This document shows, in pieces, positions 26,632-35,729 of a stretch of DNA of 64,000 nt. The first letter of the stretch is position 1. Each line of letters begins with the position of its first letter. Below the pieces are notes generated by a model, which searched no databases, was not told the DNA's origin, and worked only from the letters and a program-made list of their open reading frames with translations. The stretch comes from Gluconobacter wancherniae NBRC 103581 (lineage in GTDB: Bacteria > Pseudomonadota > Alphaproteobacteria > Acetobacterales > Acetobacteraceae), in contig NZ_BJUZ01000004.1 of the NCBI RefSeq assembly GCF_007988885.1, positions 62,001-126,000 of the forward strand. Reading direction: 5' to 3'. Position numbers and translations under genes: made by a program.

Positions 26632-27879
26632 ATGATGACCGCACAGGTGCCTGCTTTTGATGGACAGATACCGGTGTGGTTTACCTGCGTTCTGGGTATC
26701 ATCGCGGCCGCAGGATGGTTACTGGCTGGTATCGGCTTGATACGTCTTCGGCGTCAGAGCGATGTTTTTCAGCCTAGTGACCCTCTGCCACTTCAGGTCA
26801 GTCCTTTGCCCGTTGACCCGTTTCCGGGCTGCGTCATTGTTCTGGATGATCTGGGATACGTTCTGCATGCGAATGAGGAAGCTGTTGCCCAGTTTGGTGA
26901 GGGGGTCAGTGCGATCCTGCGGCATCCGGCGGCGAGATCCGCGTTGTCTGCGGCACTGAGAGCCCGGTCTTCCCTATCGGAAGGAGACGAACTGCCTCCG
27001 GTCTGTTCTACTACCTTTAACCTTGATGTTCCTGTGCCGCGTACGCTGCATCTGGCTCTCAGAGCTCTTCCGGTAAGGCGATATCTGGAAGGGCGCGTTA
27101 TCGCTGTCCTTTCAGACAGGAGTGAAGCGCAGGCGCTGGATAGGATGCGTATAGATTTCGTCGCGCATGCCAGCCACGAGCTGCGTACCCCGCTCGCTTC
27201 TCTGAGTGGCTTTATCGATGCTCTGCGGGGGCCGGCCTCAGGTGATCCGCAGGCGCGGGAGCAGTTTCTCGAAATCATGTTCCAGCAGGCTGCGCGCATG
27301 AAGCGCCTGATTGACCGTCTGCTTTATCTCTCTCGCGTTCAGGCGCATGAGCACCAGAAGCCTCGCGAGATTGTCGAGGTTTCTGATCTCATGGCAGTCG
27401 TGTTGGGAGAAGTGGCGCCGCGCTTTGGGAATAGCGACTGTACGCTTGATCTGTCGGTAGAAGATGGGCTTTTGATACGGGCAGACGAAGACGAGATTGT
27501 GCAGGTACTGCTCAATCTCATCGAGAATGCCCTGAGATATGGGCGTCGTAGCCCTGAGGATCCGATCGCCATTATTCTCTCAGCAAAGAGAGCGGCAGCG
27601 ATGGACGACCGCTGGCCCAAGGATGGCGGTGTCATCCTTGGTGTTTCGGACAATGGCAAGGGAATTGAATCACATCACCTTCCACGCCTGACGGAGCGCT
27701 TCTATCGCGTGCCGGGTGCTGTGGATCCGGCTCATGCAGGAACGGGGCTTGGGTTGGCCATTGTCCGGCATATTCTTGACCGTCATGGAGGGCGCTTGCG
27801 TCTGTCCAGTGCGCCCGGGAAAGGGACCAACTGTCAGGTGTGGTTGCCAGGAGCAGATCCGGCGCTTGCGCAAGGGTGA
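26632..27879 (+). CDS. phoR: Phosphate sensor histidine kinase PhoR
   Basis: A 415-residue kinase with one N-terminal membrane helix (about residues 15 to 40), a PAS-like region (about 60 to 170), an H-box FVAHASHELRTPLASLSGF carrying the phosphorylated His, and a HATPase domain with N-box LLNLIENALRYG, GVSDNGKGIE and GTGLGLAIVRHI. It should phosphorylate PhoB under phosphate limitation. I give ATG 26632; TTG 26623 and ATG 26635 are equally possible. PhoR at the end of the pst-phoU-phoB run, rather than before pstS, is a departure from the common layout. Confidence 0.9.
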   Translation: MMTAQVPAFDGQIPVWFTCVLGIIAAAGWLLAGIGLIRLRRQSDVFQPSDPLPLQVSPLPVDPFPGCVIVLDDLGYVLHANEEAVAQFGEGVSAILRHPAARSALSAALRARSSLSEGDELPPVCSTTFNLDVPVPRTLHLALRALPVRRYLEGRVIAVLSDRSEAQALDRMRIDFVAHASHELRTPLASLSGFIDALRGPASGDPQAREQFLEIMFQQAARMKRLIDRLLYLSRVQAHEHQKPREIVEVSDLMAVVLGEVAPRFGNSDCTLDLSVEDGLLIRADEDEIVQVLLNLIENALRYGRRSPEDPIAIILSAKRAAAMDDRWPKDGGVILGVSDNGKGIESHHLPRLTERFYRVPGAVDPAHAGTGLGLAIVRHILDRHGGRLRLSSAPGKGTNCQVWLPGADPALAQG

Positions 27880-27927
27880 GACGGGTGACACTGTTCCGGT
27901 AACACAACTTTGCGGAGTTCAGTTACA

Positions 27928-30036
27928 GTGAAATGTTTCTCAGGATTCAAGGCTGGAGTGGCCCTGAGCGCCTCTATTCTGCTCGCAGGAACCGCTTGCT
28001 CGACCGCATTCGCTGCTGATGCGGATACTATCCCCGCATGGCTCAGCGATATCAACGGCAAGCAGGCGATGGACTGGGTGAAGGCAGAAAACCAGCGCAC
28101 AATTGATCGCCTTGGTCATGGCCCGCTCTATCAAGGTCTTTACGACGCTTCGATGAAGCTTCAGCAAACCCATGACCGGATTGCGTTTCCAGAGCAGAAT
28201 GACGGTCAGATTTATAATTTCTGGCGAGACGAAACTCATCACAAGGGTATTCTTCGGCGTACAAATTCCAGCTCGTATGACGCAGGTAAGCCTGAATGGA
28301 CAACAGTTCTGGATCTCGACGCACTGGCCGCGCAGGAGAAGCGGAACTGGGTCTGGAAGGGTATGGACTGCCTCCAGAAGCAGCAGAATATCTGCCTCAT
28401 TAATCTTTCCGATGGCGGTGAAGATGCACTGACCGTCCGTGAATTCGATTTGAGGACTGGCAAGTTTGTTGAAGGCGGCTTCACGCTTCCTCATGCCAAG
28501 CAGATCGTGGCATGGCTTGATCAGAACACGCTGCTCATCAGCTATCCGTGGACGCCCGACCAGGTTACGGCCTCATCGTATCCTTACATCATCAAGGAAC
28601 TGAAACGAGGGCAGAAACTGAGCGAAGCCAAGACGATCTTCTCTGGTACGAAGGCTGATTTTGAGGTCGATCCAGAAGTTTTTCATGATGGACTGGGCCA
28701 TCAGATTGCGATTATCCGAGAGGGTGTAGAGTTCTTCTCGTTCCGGACATATGCCTACCAGAACGGTAAGGTCACGGAACTCGACCTGCCACGGAAGTCC
28801 AATATTTCCGGCCTGTTCAATAACAAGCTTGTCGTGTTCCTGAGTGAAGACTGGAACAAGAGCGGTCAACATTTCCCTGCAGGATCAGTGGTACTGGTTG
28901 ATCCATCTTCACCGCAGGCTGTGCCACAGGTTGTCGCCATCCCTGGTGCGAAACAGGTCATTGAAGAAGCAACAGTCAGTCATGGTCGTCTGCTAGTCAC
29001 CCTGTATGACAACGTGCGTGGGCGCATTTCCCTTTATACCCCTCAGGGTGAAGGGTTCGCGCATCAGGATCTGGAGCTTCCAGCAAACATGTCAGTCAAC
29101 GTGGTGAGTGCTGACGTTCATGAACCTGTTGCCTATGCGACTTCCGCAGGCTTCCTGACGCCAACAACACTCTGGCGTATTGATACGGCGACTGGTGCCG
29201 TGTCGAAGGTCAGCAGTCTGCCAGCGCAGTTTGATGCAACGAACATGGTGGTGGATCAGGATCATGTGCGTTCGAAGGATGGCACAGTCATTCCGTATTT
29301 CGCTGTCCATCGTAAGGACATGAAATTTAATGGGACCAACCCGACGCTCCTCTATGCATATGGTGGTTTCGAGGTGCCGCTCTTTCCCCATTATTCTGCG
29401 TCGATCGGTAAAAGCTGGCTTGAGCGTGGTGGTGTCTATGTTCTGGCCAATATTCGCGGTGGTGGCGAATTTGGCCCAGCCTGGCATGAGGCAGGTTTGA
29501 AGACACATCGCCAGCGGATTTACGATGATTTTGCCGCTGTCGGGAAGGATCTGTTCACAAAGAAGATCACCTCTCCTCAGCATTTGGCGATCCAGGGTGG
29601 CTCAAATGGCGGTCTTCTGATGGGGGTCGAATTCACTCAACACCCTGATATGTGGCGCGCTGTTGATATCGAAGTTCCGCTGCTGGACATGATGAATTTT
29701 GAACATATGTCCGCAGGTGCTTCGTGGGTTGGCGAGTATGGAAGTGTCTCCATCCCGGAGCAGAAGGCATTCCTGCGTAGTATTTCGCCGGTTCAAAATT
29801 TGAAGGCAGGCACCAGATATCCTGAGCCGTTCATTGAAACGACGACCAAGGATGATCGCGTTGGCCCTGTTCATGCTCGCCGTTTTGCGTGGCGCATGAG
29901 CGAACTGAAGCTACCGTATTATTACTGGGAGCAGGTTGCAGGTGGGCATGGGGTGGGTGCAAGTCAGGCCGAAGTGGCGCAGACCGAAGCCCTGACATAC
30001 GCTTATCTTTGGGACAAACTCGGCACGTCTAACTGA
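27928..30036 (+). CDS. Secreted prolyl oligopeptidase family (S9) serine peptidase
   Basis: A 702-residue exported enzyme. The start is GTG 27928 behind GGAG; TTG 27910 is an alternative. A signal peptide runs to about AFAADAD. The N-terminal two thirds form a beta-propeller (W- and D-rich blades) that filters substrates. The C-terminal alpha/beta hydrolase domain has the nucleophile in GGSNGG, the acid in TTKDDRVGP and the His in AGGHG. It should cleave short proline-containing or similar peptides in the periplasm. GGxFG upstream of the nucleophile (GGGEFGPAWHEAG) is typical of the family. The gene stands alone behind phoR and ends at a strong hairpin. Confidence 0.93.
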   Translation: MKCFSGFKAGVALSASILLAGTACSTAFAADADTIPAWLSDINGKQAMDWVKAENQRTIDRLGHGPLYQGLYDASMKLQQTHDRIAFPEQNDGQIYNFWRDETHHKGILRRTNSSSYDAGKPEWTTVLDLDALAAQEKRNWVWKGMDCLQKQQNICLINLSDGGEDALTVREFDLRTGKFVEGGFTLPHAKQIVAWLDQNTLLISYPWTPDQVTASSYPYIIKELKRGQKLSEAKTIFSGTKADFEVDPEVFHDGLGHQIAIIREGVEFFSFRTYAYQNGKVTELDLPRKSNISGLFNNKLVVFLSEDWNKSGQHFPAGSVVLVDPSSPQAVPQVVAIPGAKQVIEEATVSHGRLLVTLYDNVRGRISLYTPQGEGFAHQDLELPANMSVNVVSADVHEPVAYATSAGFLTPTTLWRIDTATGAVSKVSSLPAQFDATNMVVDQDHVRSKDGTVIPYFAVHRKDMKFNGTNPTLLYAYGGFEVPLFPHYSASIGKSWLERGGVYVLANIRGGGEFGPAWHEAGLKTHRQRIYDDFAAVGKDLFTKKITSPQHLAIQGGSNGGLLMGVEFTQHPDMWRAVDIEVPLLDMMNFEHMSAGASWVGEYGSVSIPEQKAFLRSISPVQNLKAGTRYPEPFIETTTKDDRVGPVHARRFAWRMSELKLPYYYWEQVAGGHGVGASQAEVAQTEALTYAYLWDKLGTSN

Positions 30037-30045
30037 CCTGTTTAT

Positions 30046-30069
30046 GCGGGCTTCCTTCAGGAAGCCCGC
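30046..30069. terminator. Bidirectional terminator between S9 peptidase and permease genes
   Basis: GCGGGCTTCC and GGAAGCCCGC form a perfect ten-pair stem with a TTCA loop, exactly between the convergent stops at 30036 and 30088. Confidence 0.85.
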
Positions 30070-30087
30070 TTCAGGCTTGAATGATTA

Positions 30088-31503
30088 TCAGGCCTTGTTG
30101 TGCTTCTTGCCCAGCATCAGCCAACCACCCACAAGAATGATGGCGATCAACGGAATAGCGGCGACTGTTGTGGTGCCGTCTGGGTAGTCAAATGCCATCA
30201 TGAGCACGACGAAGCCCAGAAAAGCCAGCGTAGCCCAACTGGTGTAAGGCGCACCGGGCATGCCGAAAGTGGTGCGTGCGATTTCGCCGCGGTCAATCGC
30301 ACGACGCAGTCGTAGCTGGCAAAGCAGGATAAAGACCCAGGTGCTGATGATGCCAATAGCCGCAAAGTTCAACACGACCTCGAACACGCGCGCAGGGATG
30401 AGGTAGTTCAGGCCCACGCCCACCAGATACACGCTAAGTGTGGTCAGGATGCCGACGTAAGGTACCGAACTCCGGCTCATTTTGGATAGTGCCTGCGGTC
30501 CTGATCCGCCCAGCGACAAGGCACGCAGCACACGACCGGTTGAATACAGGCCAGAGTTCAGGCTGGAGAGGGCAGCTGTCAGAACAACAATGTTCATCAG
30601 TGAGCCAACCCCCGGAATACCCAGCGCTTCAAAGAAGGTCACGAACGGGCTGACGCCAGCGTGATAGGCTGTCCAAGGAAGGAGGCAGACCAACAGTACG
30701 ACAGAGCCTACGTAGAACAGGCCGATACGCCAGATCACACTGTTGACGGCACGCGGCAGAATCTCACGAGCGTCTCTGCATTCACCTGCTGCTGTGCCGA
30801 GAAGCTCAATTGCTGAATATGCGAACACCACGCCCTGCAGCAGCATGAATGCAACCATCGGTCCGTGAGGGAAAATGCCACCATTATCAGTGATGAGGTG
30901 CAGGCCTGTTGTATGGCCGTTCACTGGCATGCGGGAGCCCAGAATGATCGTTCCGGCAATCAGGAACGCAGCGAGCGCAAGGACTTTTACGAGAGAGAAC
31001 CAAAATTCCATCTCACCGAAATATCGCACGCCGATCATATTCATGGTGCCGACGATGGCCAGAGCACCAAGGGCAAATACCCATTGCGGGACATTAACGA
31101 AAATGGCCCAGTAATGCATGTAAAGTGCGACGGCAGTGATATCCACGATACCCGTCATGGCCCAGTTCATGAACGAGAGCCATCCAGCGGCATAAGCCGC
31201 CTTTTCGCCAAGAAACTCGCGGGCATACGTTACGAAGCTGCCACTTGTAGGGCGGTACATGACCAGTTCACCGAGCGCACGTAGGATCAGGAACGAAAAA
31301 ACACCACAGATGGCATAGATCAGGGCGAGTGATGGGCCTGCGAGCTGGAGGCGCGACCCTGCGCCAAGGAAAAGGCCCGTTCCAATAGCGCCGCCGATAG
31401 CGATCATCTGAACGTGCCGACGCCCTAGGTCCTTATGGTAGCCTTCCTCGCTGATGAGTTCTTCCGAAGATGAAACTGTATCGTGCGCGGAGTTTGTCGT
31501 CAT
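30088..31503 (-). CDS. Amino acid permease, AnsP-like (AAT family, APC superfamily)
   Basis: A 471-residue inner-membrane amino acid/proton symporter with about twelve helices. The N-terminus GYHKDLGRRHVQMIAIGG followed by AIGTGLFLGAG matches the AAT family and is closest to the L-asparagine permease type. The substrate call is by resemblance only. The start is ATG 31503, with AGGA a few bases upstream. The frame stays open further up to 31917 but overlaps the next gene there. It stands alone, with about 157 bases separating it from the transglycosylase gene upstream. Confidence 0.88.
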   Translation of the reverse strand: MTTNSAHDTVSSSEELISEEGYHKDLGRRHVQMIAIGGAIGTGLFLGAGSRLQLAGPSLALIYAICGVFSFLILRALGELVMYRPTSGSFVTYAREFLGEKAAYAAGWLSFMNWAMTGIVDITAVALYMHYWAIFVNVPQWVFALGALAIVGTMNMIGVRYFGEMEFWFSLVKVLALAAFLIAGTIILGSRMPVNGHTTGLHLITDNGGIFPHGPMVAFMLLQGVVFAYSAIELLGTAAGECRDAREILPRAVNSVIWRIGLFYVGSVVLLVCLLPWTAYHAGVSPFVTFFEALGIPGVGSLMNIVVLTAALSSLNSGLYSTGRVLRALSLGGSGPQALSKMSRSSVPYVGILTTLSVYLVGVGLNYLIPARVFEVVLNFAAIGIISTWVFILLCQLRLRRAIDRGEIARTTFGMPGAPYTSWATLAFLGFVVLMMAFDYPDGTTTVAAIPLIAIILVGGWLMLGKKHNKA

Positions 31504-31660
31504 TTGGACGTCCTGAAAAAACCATCGGTCTAGAAACGAAGAGCCCGGAAATCCCCTAGTCGCTTGAAGCGCATCAGGTATGCCCAGCTTGCATGGAACC
31601 ATAGGGGAAGCCGAGCGAAATGCCAATGTAGGCAAATATTGTTTCGTTTGACTGGTCTTT

Positions 31661-32845
31661 TTAACCCTGATGATCCGGTGGCACTGCCATGCATGCCATT
31701 CCCTGTCCGGAAAGGGAGGAACATGCTTTTGCGGCTCCGGAACGACTGATTCCCGCCAGTCTTGCGCGCCAGAAGCGCATTCCGTGTGAAACAGTCGGCT
31801 GTACCTGCACCTGTGCACCCTGGAGGGGCGTGAATGCGGCTTGTCGCGCCATGGTGGCGGCAAATCTTGCCTGTCCGGGATTAGCAAACGCTCCGACCTG
31901 AACCGCCCAGCTCCCATAGCTGGCAGCGGCAGAATCGGAGAGAGAGGAAGCTGTCAGGCGATGTGGTGTCGGAATGACTGGTGGCGGTGGCCGATAAGAT
32001 GCCAGTCTGACTGTGCCAGCGTTGTTCAAAGGAGCGCTCTGTACGGTTTCCATACTGGTTGGCGGTGGAAGTTCGGGAGATGGCGGGGCCTGCATTTTGC
32101 AGGGCACATCAGGGTCGTAAGCTGCATTCGCATCACAGGGAATGGCCGAAGGGGCGGGCATGCTGGCACCGATATTGCGTGATGCCCATGCCTGCTGAAC
32201 GGACCGTTGCGGCACGTTCGAAGCAATCATATCCGTTGCTGTTTGGGTCTGGGGTGTTGATGTGACTATGGCCGGGGAGGCGTTGAGCTGGTCAGCCGTT
32301 GCGTACATCGCAAGAGGGCCAGTCATGGCGACTTGGGTTCCAAGATGTGGCGTGATGTTCGCTACGTAGGAAGTCGTCTCGTTAGGGAGGCGTCTGCCGT
32401 CATACAGGTAAGATTCGAGGCGCTGAGGACCTGCGTTATATGCAGCAAGGAATGCAGGAGCCCCGTATTTGGCAGAAAGAATATGGATATATCCCGTGCC
32501 CGCCATGATGTTGTCATGAGGTTCATAAGGATCGGAGCCAAGCCCATAGCGGTCCTGCATATCTGCATAGGTCTGGGGCATGAGTTGCATAAGGCCCATG
32601 GCGCCGGCACTTGAAGTGATTGGCTGACCGTTAAGATATTCGTGTCCCCCGGATTCCTGATGTATGACCGCTCGAATCCATTCCTGTGGAACAGAGAACC
32701 TTTTTGCGGCAGCAAGAATATAGGGTCCCCAGGGATCTGCGGCTGTGCCGGGTGCGCGATATGCCCCCGATCCCTGATAATAACGGCCATATGGAGAGCG
32801 CTGTGAAGCGCAACCACTCAGAGAAGCCGCGGCGATTAGAATCAT
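31661..32845 (-). CDS. Lipoprotein lytic transglycosylase with C-terminal SPOR domain
   Basis: A 394-residue peptidoglycan-cleaving enzyme. The start ATG 32845 gives a short hydrophobic leader with the lipobox LSGC, so the protein should be lipid-anchored. The frame continues far upstream, but no better start with a ribosome site is visible, and this one lacks positive charges. The SLT domain (about 55 to 175) has the catalytic Glu in HQESGG, then GAMGLMQLMPQTY and LAAYNAGP. A Pro/Ala/Thr/Ser linker leads to a SPOR domain (WAVQVGAFANPGQA near residue 310) that binds denuded glycan, as in division or septal proteins. It is divergent from the flagellar genes, so it may open the wall for the rod or act in cell separation. 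Confidence 0.86.
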   Translation of the reverse strand: MILIAAASLSGCASQRSPYGRYYQGSGAYRAPGTAADPWGPYILAAAKRFSVPQEWIRAVIHQESGGHEYLNGQPITSSAGAMGLMQLMPQTYADMQDRYGLGSDPYEPHDNIMAGTGYIHILSAKYGAPAFLAAYNAGPQRLESYLYDGRRLPNETTSYVANITPHLGTQVAMTGPLAMYATADQLNASPAIVTSTPQTQTATDMIASNVPQRSVQQAWASRNIGASMPAPSAIPCDANAAYDPDVPCKMQAPPSPELPPPTSMETVQSAPLNNAGTVRLASYRPPPPVIPTPHRLTASSLSDSAAASYGSWAVQVGAFANPGQARFAATMARQAAFTPLQGAQVQVQPTVSHGMRFWRARLAGISRSGAAKACSSLSGQGMACMAVPPDHQG

Positions 32846-32947
32846 GCACAGAGAGGGCCAGTTTCGCTTTTCCTGAGCCTTTGGAAACCTGTTGTTAACC
32901 TTTTTTGACCATGATCCTTTCTGTTCCAGGGAAGGGAAAGAAACGTC

Positions 32948-33424
32948 GTGGCAACGGAAGAACCAGAGCTGATCCCACAGGGGAAAAGCTCGAAAAAGCC
33001 AAAGCTTCTCATCCTTGTGGCGGCTGTTGCTGTTCTTCTGCTGGGCGGAGGAGGAGCGTTTGCGTGGCATCATTTCCATCAATCAGCATCCCACTCCAAA
33101 GTGCCTGCGGCCGATATCATCCAGCCGATGAACATCGTCATCCCGACAATTATGTCTAACCTTGATTCCGGAGACGGTCGCCCACGTTACGTTCGTGTGA
33201 GTGCACGGCTGCAACTCGCAGACGGCAGGGACGCGGAAAAGGTCCTTCCGCTGATGCCTGAGATCCAGAATGCGTTCCAGTCTTATCTCCACGAAACTCG
33301 CCCCGATGAACTTTCTGGCAGTGGAATCTATCGGCTCCGTGAAGCTCTACTAACCCAGATTGCCAATATTGTGGCACCGATCCGTGTTCGGGATCTCTTC
33401 TTTGTGGAGCTTCTGGTCCAGTGA
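32948..33424 (+). CDS. fliL: Flagellar basal body protein FliL
   Basis: A 158-residue protein with a lysine-rich cytoplasmic start, one membrane helix (about 20 to 42) and a periplasmic domain ending in VAPIRVRDLFFVELLVQ. This fits FliL, which surrounds the stator near the basal body and supports torque. The start is GTG 32948. The stop overlaps the fliM GTG (GTGA), and the fliL-fliM order is standard. The long periplasmic strand PRYVRVSARLQLAD matches the family pattern. Confidence 0.88.
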   Translation: MATEEPELIPQGKSSKKPKLLILVAAVAVLLLGGGGAFAWHHFHQSASHSKVPAADIIQPMNIVIPTIMSNLDSGDGRPRYVRVSARLQLADGRDAEKVLPLMPEIQNAFQSYLHETRPDELSGSGIYRLREALLTQIANIVAPIRVRDLFFVELLVQ

Positions 33425-34509
33425 ATGACGATGATTTTCCGGATACCCAGTTTCCCGCAGCATCTATGGCCATGCCGTCATTCGCGGATGACGGTGGAGA
33501 AGCAGGCAGGATCCTGAATCAGGAAGAGATTGACAGCCTTTTCGGTGGTTCCCCGGAGGACGCGTCTCAATCAGGAAGCGGCTTAGAGCGCCTTATCGGT
33601 GCGCCTTACGTATCTTATGAGCGCCTTCCGATGCTCGAGGTCGTTTTTGATCGCCTCGTACGCATTTTGACGACAAGTATGCGAAACTTCACCAGCGACA
33701 ATGTTGATCTGTCGATGGACCGTCTGAATTCGCAGAGATTCGGTGATTATCTGGAAAGTGTTTCGGATCGCGCGATGTTTGCGGTTTTCAAGGCCGAAGA
33801 ATGGGATAATTACGGATTACTCGTTCTAAATTCCTCGTTGATCTACACTGTTGTCGATGCACTCTTGGGTGGCCATACCAGATTGCAGGCAAACGCGGTG
33901 GCGACGCCTCGCGTCCGCCAGGACAGCAGGAGCCACACAACTATTGAGCGAGCGCTGATCGAGCCGCTTATCGAGATTGTGTTGAACAATCTTGCGGAAA
34001 GCTTCAGCCCATTATGTGCCGTGAATTTCCGGTTCGAGCGTTTGGAACTCAGTTCGCGTTTTGCTGCCATTTCCCGGGCGGCAAATGGCGTTGTTATGGC
34101 GCGTTTCTCTGTTGATATGGCTGGACGGGGAGGGGACATGGATCTGATCCTTCCTCATGCCACGCTTGAGCCTGTTCGAGAGACGCTTCTACAGCAGTTC
34201 ATGGGCGAGAAATTTGGTCATGATGAAATCTGGGAGAGCCATCTCGCGCGTGAACTCTGGCAAACGGAAGTTACGTTGGATGCTATTCTTGAAGAGCAGA
34301 CGATGAACCTGCAGGACATCATTTCCCTGTCCCCGGGAGACCAGCTTGTTTTCCGTCCGAATTCGGGTGGGCGTGTTCAGTTGCGTTGCGGTGGAACACC
34401 GATGTTCACAGCCAAAGTTGGCCGTGCACATGGGCATGTGGCGGTGCGTATCGAGGAAACAACACGCAGAACCGCGAGCGGAAACAGCCGCACGACATCC
34501 TATAGCTGA
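33421..34509 (+). CDS. fliM: Flagellar motor switch protein FliM
   Basis: A 362-residue C-ring protein that receives the chemotaxis signal and sets motor direction. The N-terminal region carries LNQEEIDSLFGG, the usual link after the CheY-binding peptide. The CheC-like middle domain (about 60 to 240) includes VDALLGG and IEPLIEIVLNNLAESF. The C-terminal SpoA domain (about 265 to 345) reads LSPGDQLVFRPN and RCGGTPMFTAKVG. The start is GTG 33421, overlapping fliL. A longer N-terminus than usual (about 30 residues) precedes the switch domain. Confidence 0.94.
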   Translation: MNDDDFPDTQFPAASMAMPSFADDGGEAGRILNQEEIDSLFGGSPEDASQSGSGLERLIGAPYVSYERLPMLEVVFDRLVRILTTSMRNFTSDNVDLSMDRLNSQRFGDYLESVSDRAMFAVFKAEEWDNYGLLVLNSSLIYTVVDALLGGHTRLQANAVATPRVRQDSRSHTTIERALIEPLIEIVLNNLAESFSPLCAVNFRFERLELSSRFAAISRAANGVVMARFSVDMAGRGGDMDLILPHATLEPVRETLLQQFMGEKFGHDEIWESHLARELWQTEVTLDAILEEQTMNLQDIISLSPGDQLVFRPNSGGRVQLRCGGTPMFTAKVGRAHGHVAVRIEETTRRTASGNSRTTSYS

Positions 34510-34519
34510 GGGCAGATTT

Positions 34520-35017
34520 ATGGATAGTTTTCAGCTGGGTGTCGAAATTTCCCTATCAGTCCTTCTTCTGATTACGATTTTTTACAGCCTTTATCTTGGC
34601 CGTGCCCTGACTGTATTGCGTCGTGACCGATCTGAACTGAATACGCTGATCTCTACGCTGCAGGCCAGTAGCAGTCAGGCGCAATCCGGTATTGATCATC
34701 TGCGCCAAACAACTGAACGGGTTGGGCGGACTTTGGGAAGAACGGTTGAGAGTGGCAAGGAACTCAAAGCGGAACTCAAGGAGATGTGCGATCGTGCTGA
34801 GCTTCTTTTGGGAAGATTGGACCGTCCTGCAGTTTCCCGAACAGTCGCTCCGACGGAAGGAAAACGTTTCTCAGACGGCGCTGTGCGTGAAAGCTTGACC
34901 GCATCTCCTGCTGACAAAATCGGGAATGTGCCTGAAGGTAAAATGGTGAAAAAACCCGTTGGCAAGAGCGCGGCAGAGCGTGAATTGCTTCACGCTCTTC
35001 GCCAGAAGCAAGGTTAA
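34520..35017 (+). CDS. DUF6468-type flagellar-linked membrane protein
   Basis: A 165-residue protein with one N-terminal membrane helix (about 8 to 28), an R-x-x-R-S-E-L-N segment just after it and a coiled-coil stretch (about 40 to 105). The tail is basic and disordered. This layout and its place between fliM and motE match the alphaproteobacterial DUF6468 family. Its role in motility is not defined as far as I know. The start is ATG 34520, ten bases after the fliM stop. The frame is open back to 34346 but that part lies inside fliM. The next gene begins at GTG 35023, 5 bases downstream. Confidence 0.8.
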   Translation: MDSFQLGVEISLSVLLLITIFYSLYLGRALTVLRRDRSELNTLISTLQASSSQAQSGIDHLRQTTERVGRTLGRTVESGKELKAELKEMCDRAELLLGRLDRPAVSRTVAPTEGKRFSDGAVRESLTASPADKIGNVPEGKMVKKPVGKSAAERELLHALRQKQG

Positions 35018-35022
35018 CGGCA

Positions 35023-35727
35023 GTGCTATTAAAACTGGTTTACCTGAGCTGCGCATTAATGATCGTTCTGCTGACGACAAAAATATATGCGATCGCTGCG
35101 GACGTGGCGCCGTCATCTTCGACGGAACAGATTGCGAGCGCCGGGGGGCCGCCTGCTGCGACTGTTGTGCCACCTCCGCCTCTTGCTACCGAAAAAAAAT
35201 CAGTTGCTGCTTCCGCCAATCTTTGTGCTCAGGGAGGATGTGAAGGAAAAACATCTCCTGCGACGATGGTCGGTGCGGGCCAAAATGTTGCTCCCCAGCA
35301 AACTGCAAATCCCCAGAGTTCGGCATTGATGCAGGATTTGGCTGCACGAAAGGCCGATCTGGATCGCCAGACGGAAGCTTTGGGCGAGCGCCAACGTCTG
35401 ATTGATGCTGCAGAGGCTGAGCTTCAAAGGCGTATGGTGGCTCTTTCGGAGAAGGAAGATCATCTGGCGGATGGCCAGCGCCATGCAGCGATACTTTCAC
35501 ATGAGGATACTGATCGTCTCGTACGGATTTATGAAGCTATGAGGCCTGCCGACGCAGCGGCAATTTTCAATGTTCTGGATCTTCGGGTGGGCGTTCCACT
35601 TTTAAAGAAAATGAGTCCGAGAAAGGCCTCCGCAATTATGGCTCTTATGTCTCCTCAGAGAGCCATTCTTGCTACGCAGCTTCTTGCCAGTGAAACCGGG
35701 CGACCTGTTCTGCAGGAAAGTCACTGA
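35023..35727 (+). CDS. motE: MotE-type motility protein with MgtE_N-like C-terminus
   Basis: A 234-residue exported or membrane-anchored protein. The start is GTG 35023, followed by a hydrophobic leader LVYLSCALMIVLLTT. A Pro/Ala-rich segment follows, then a coiled coil (about 105 to 160). The C-terminal MgtE_N-like domain reads IYEAMRPADAAAIFNVLD and MSPRKASAIMALMSPQRAAI-like (as seen, PQRAILATQLL). MotE in rhizobia is a periplasmic chaperone needed for MotC stability and folding, so a similar stator- or periplasm-related role is likely here. The symbol is assigned by layout and context rather than by alignment. Confidence 0.75.
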   Translation: MLLKLVYLSCALMIVLLTTKIYAIAADVAPSSSTEQIASAGGPPAATVVPPPPLATEKKSVAASANLCAQGGCEGKTSPATMVGAGQNVAPQQTANPQSSALMQDLAARKADLDRQTEALGERQRLIDAAEAELQRRMVALSEKEDHLADGQRHAAILSHEDTDRLVRIYEAMRPADAAAIFNVLDLRVGVPLLKKMSPRKASAIMALMSPQRAILATQLLASETGRPVLQESH

Positions 35728-35729
35728 GA

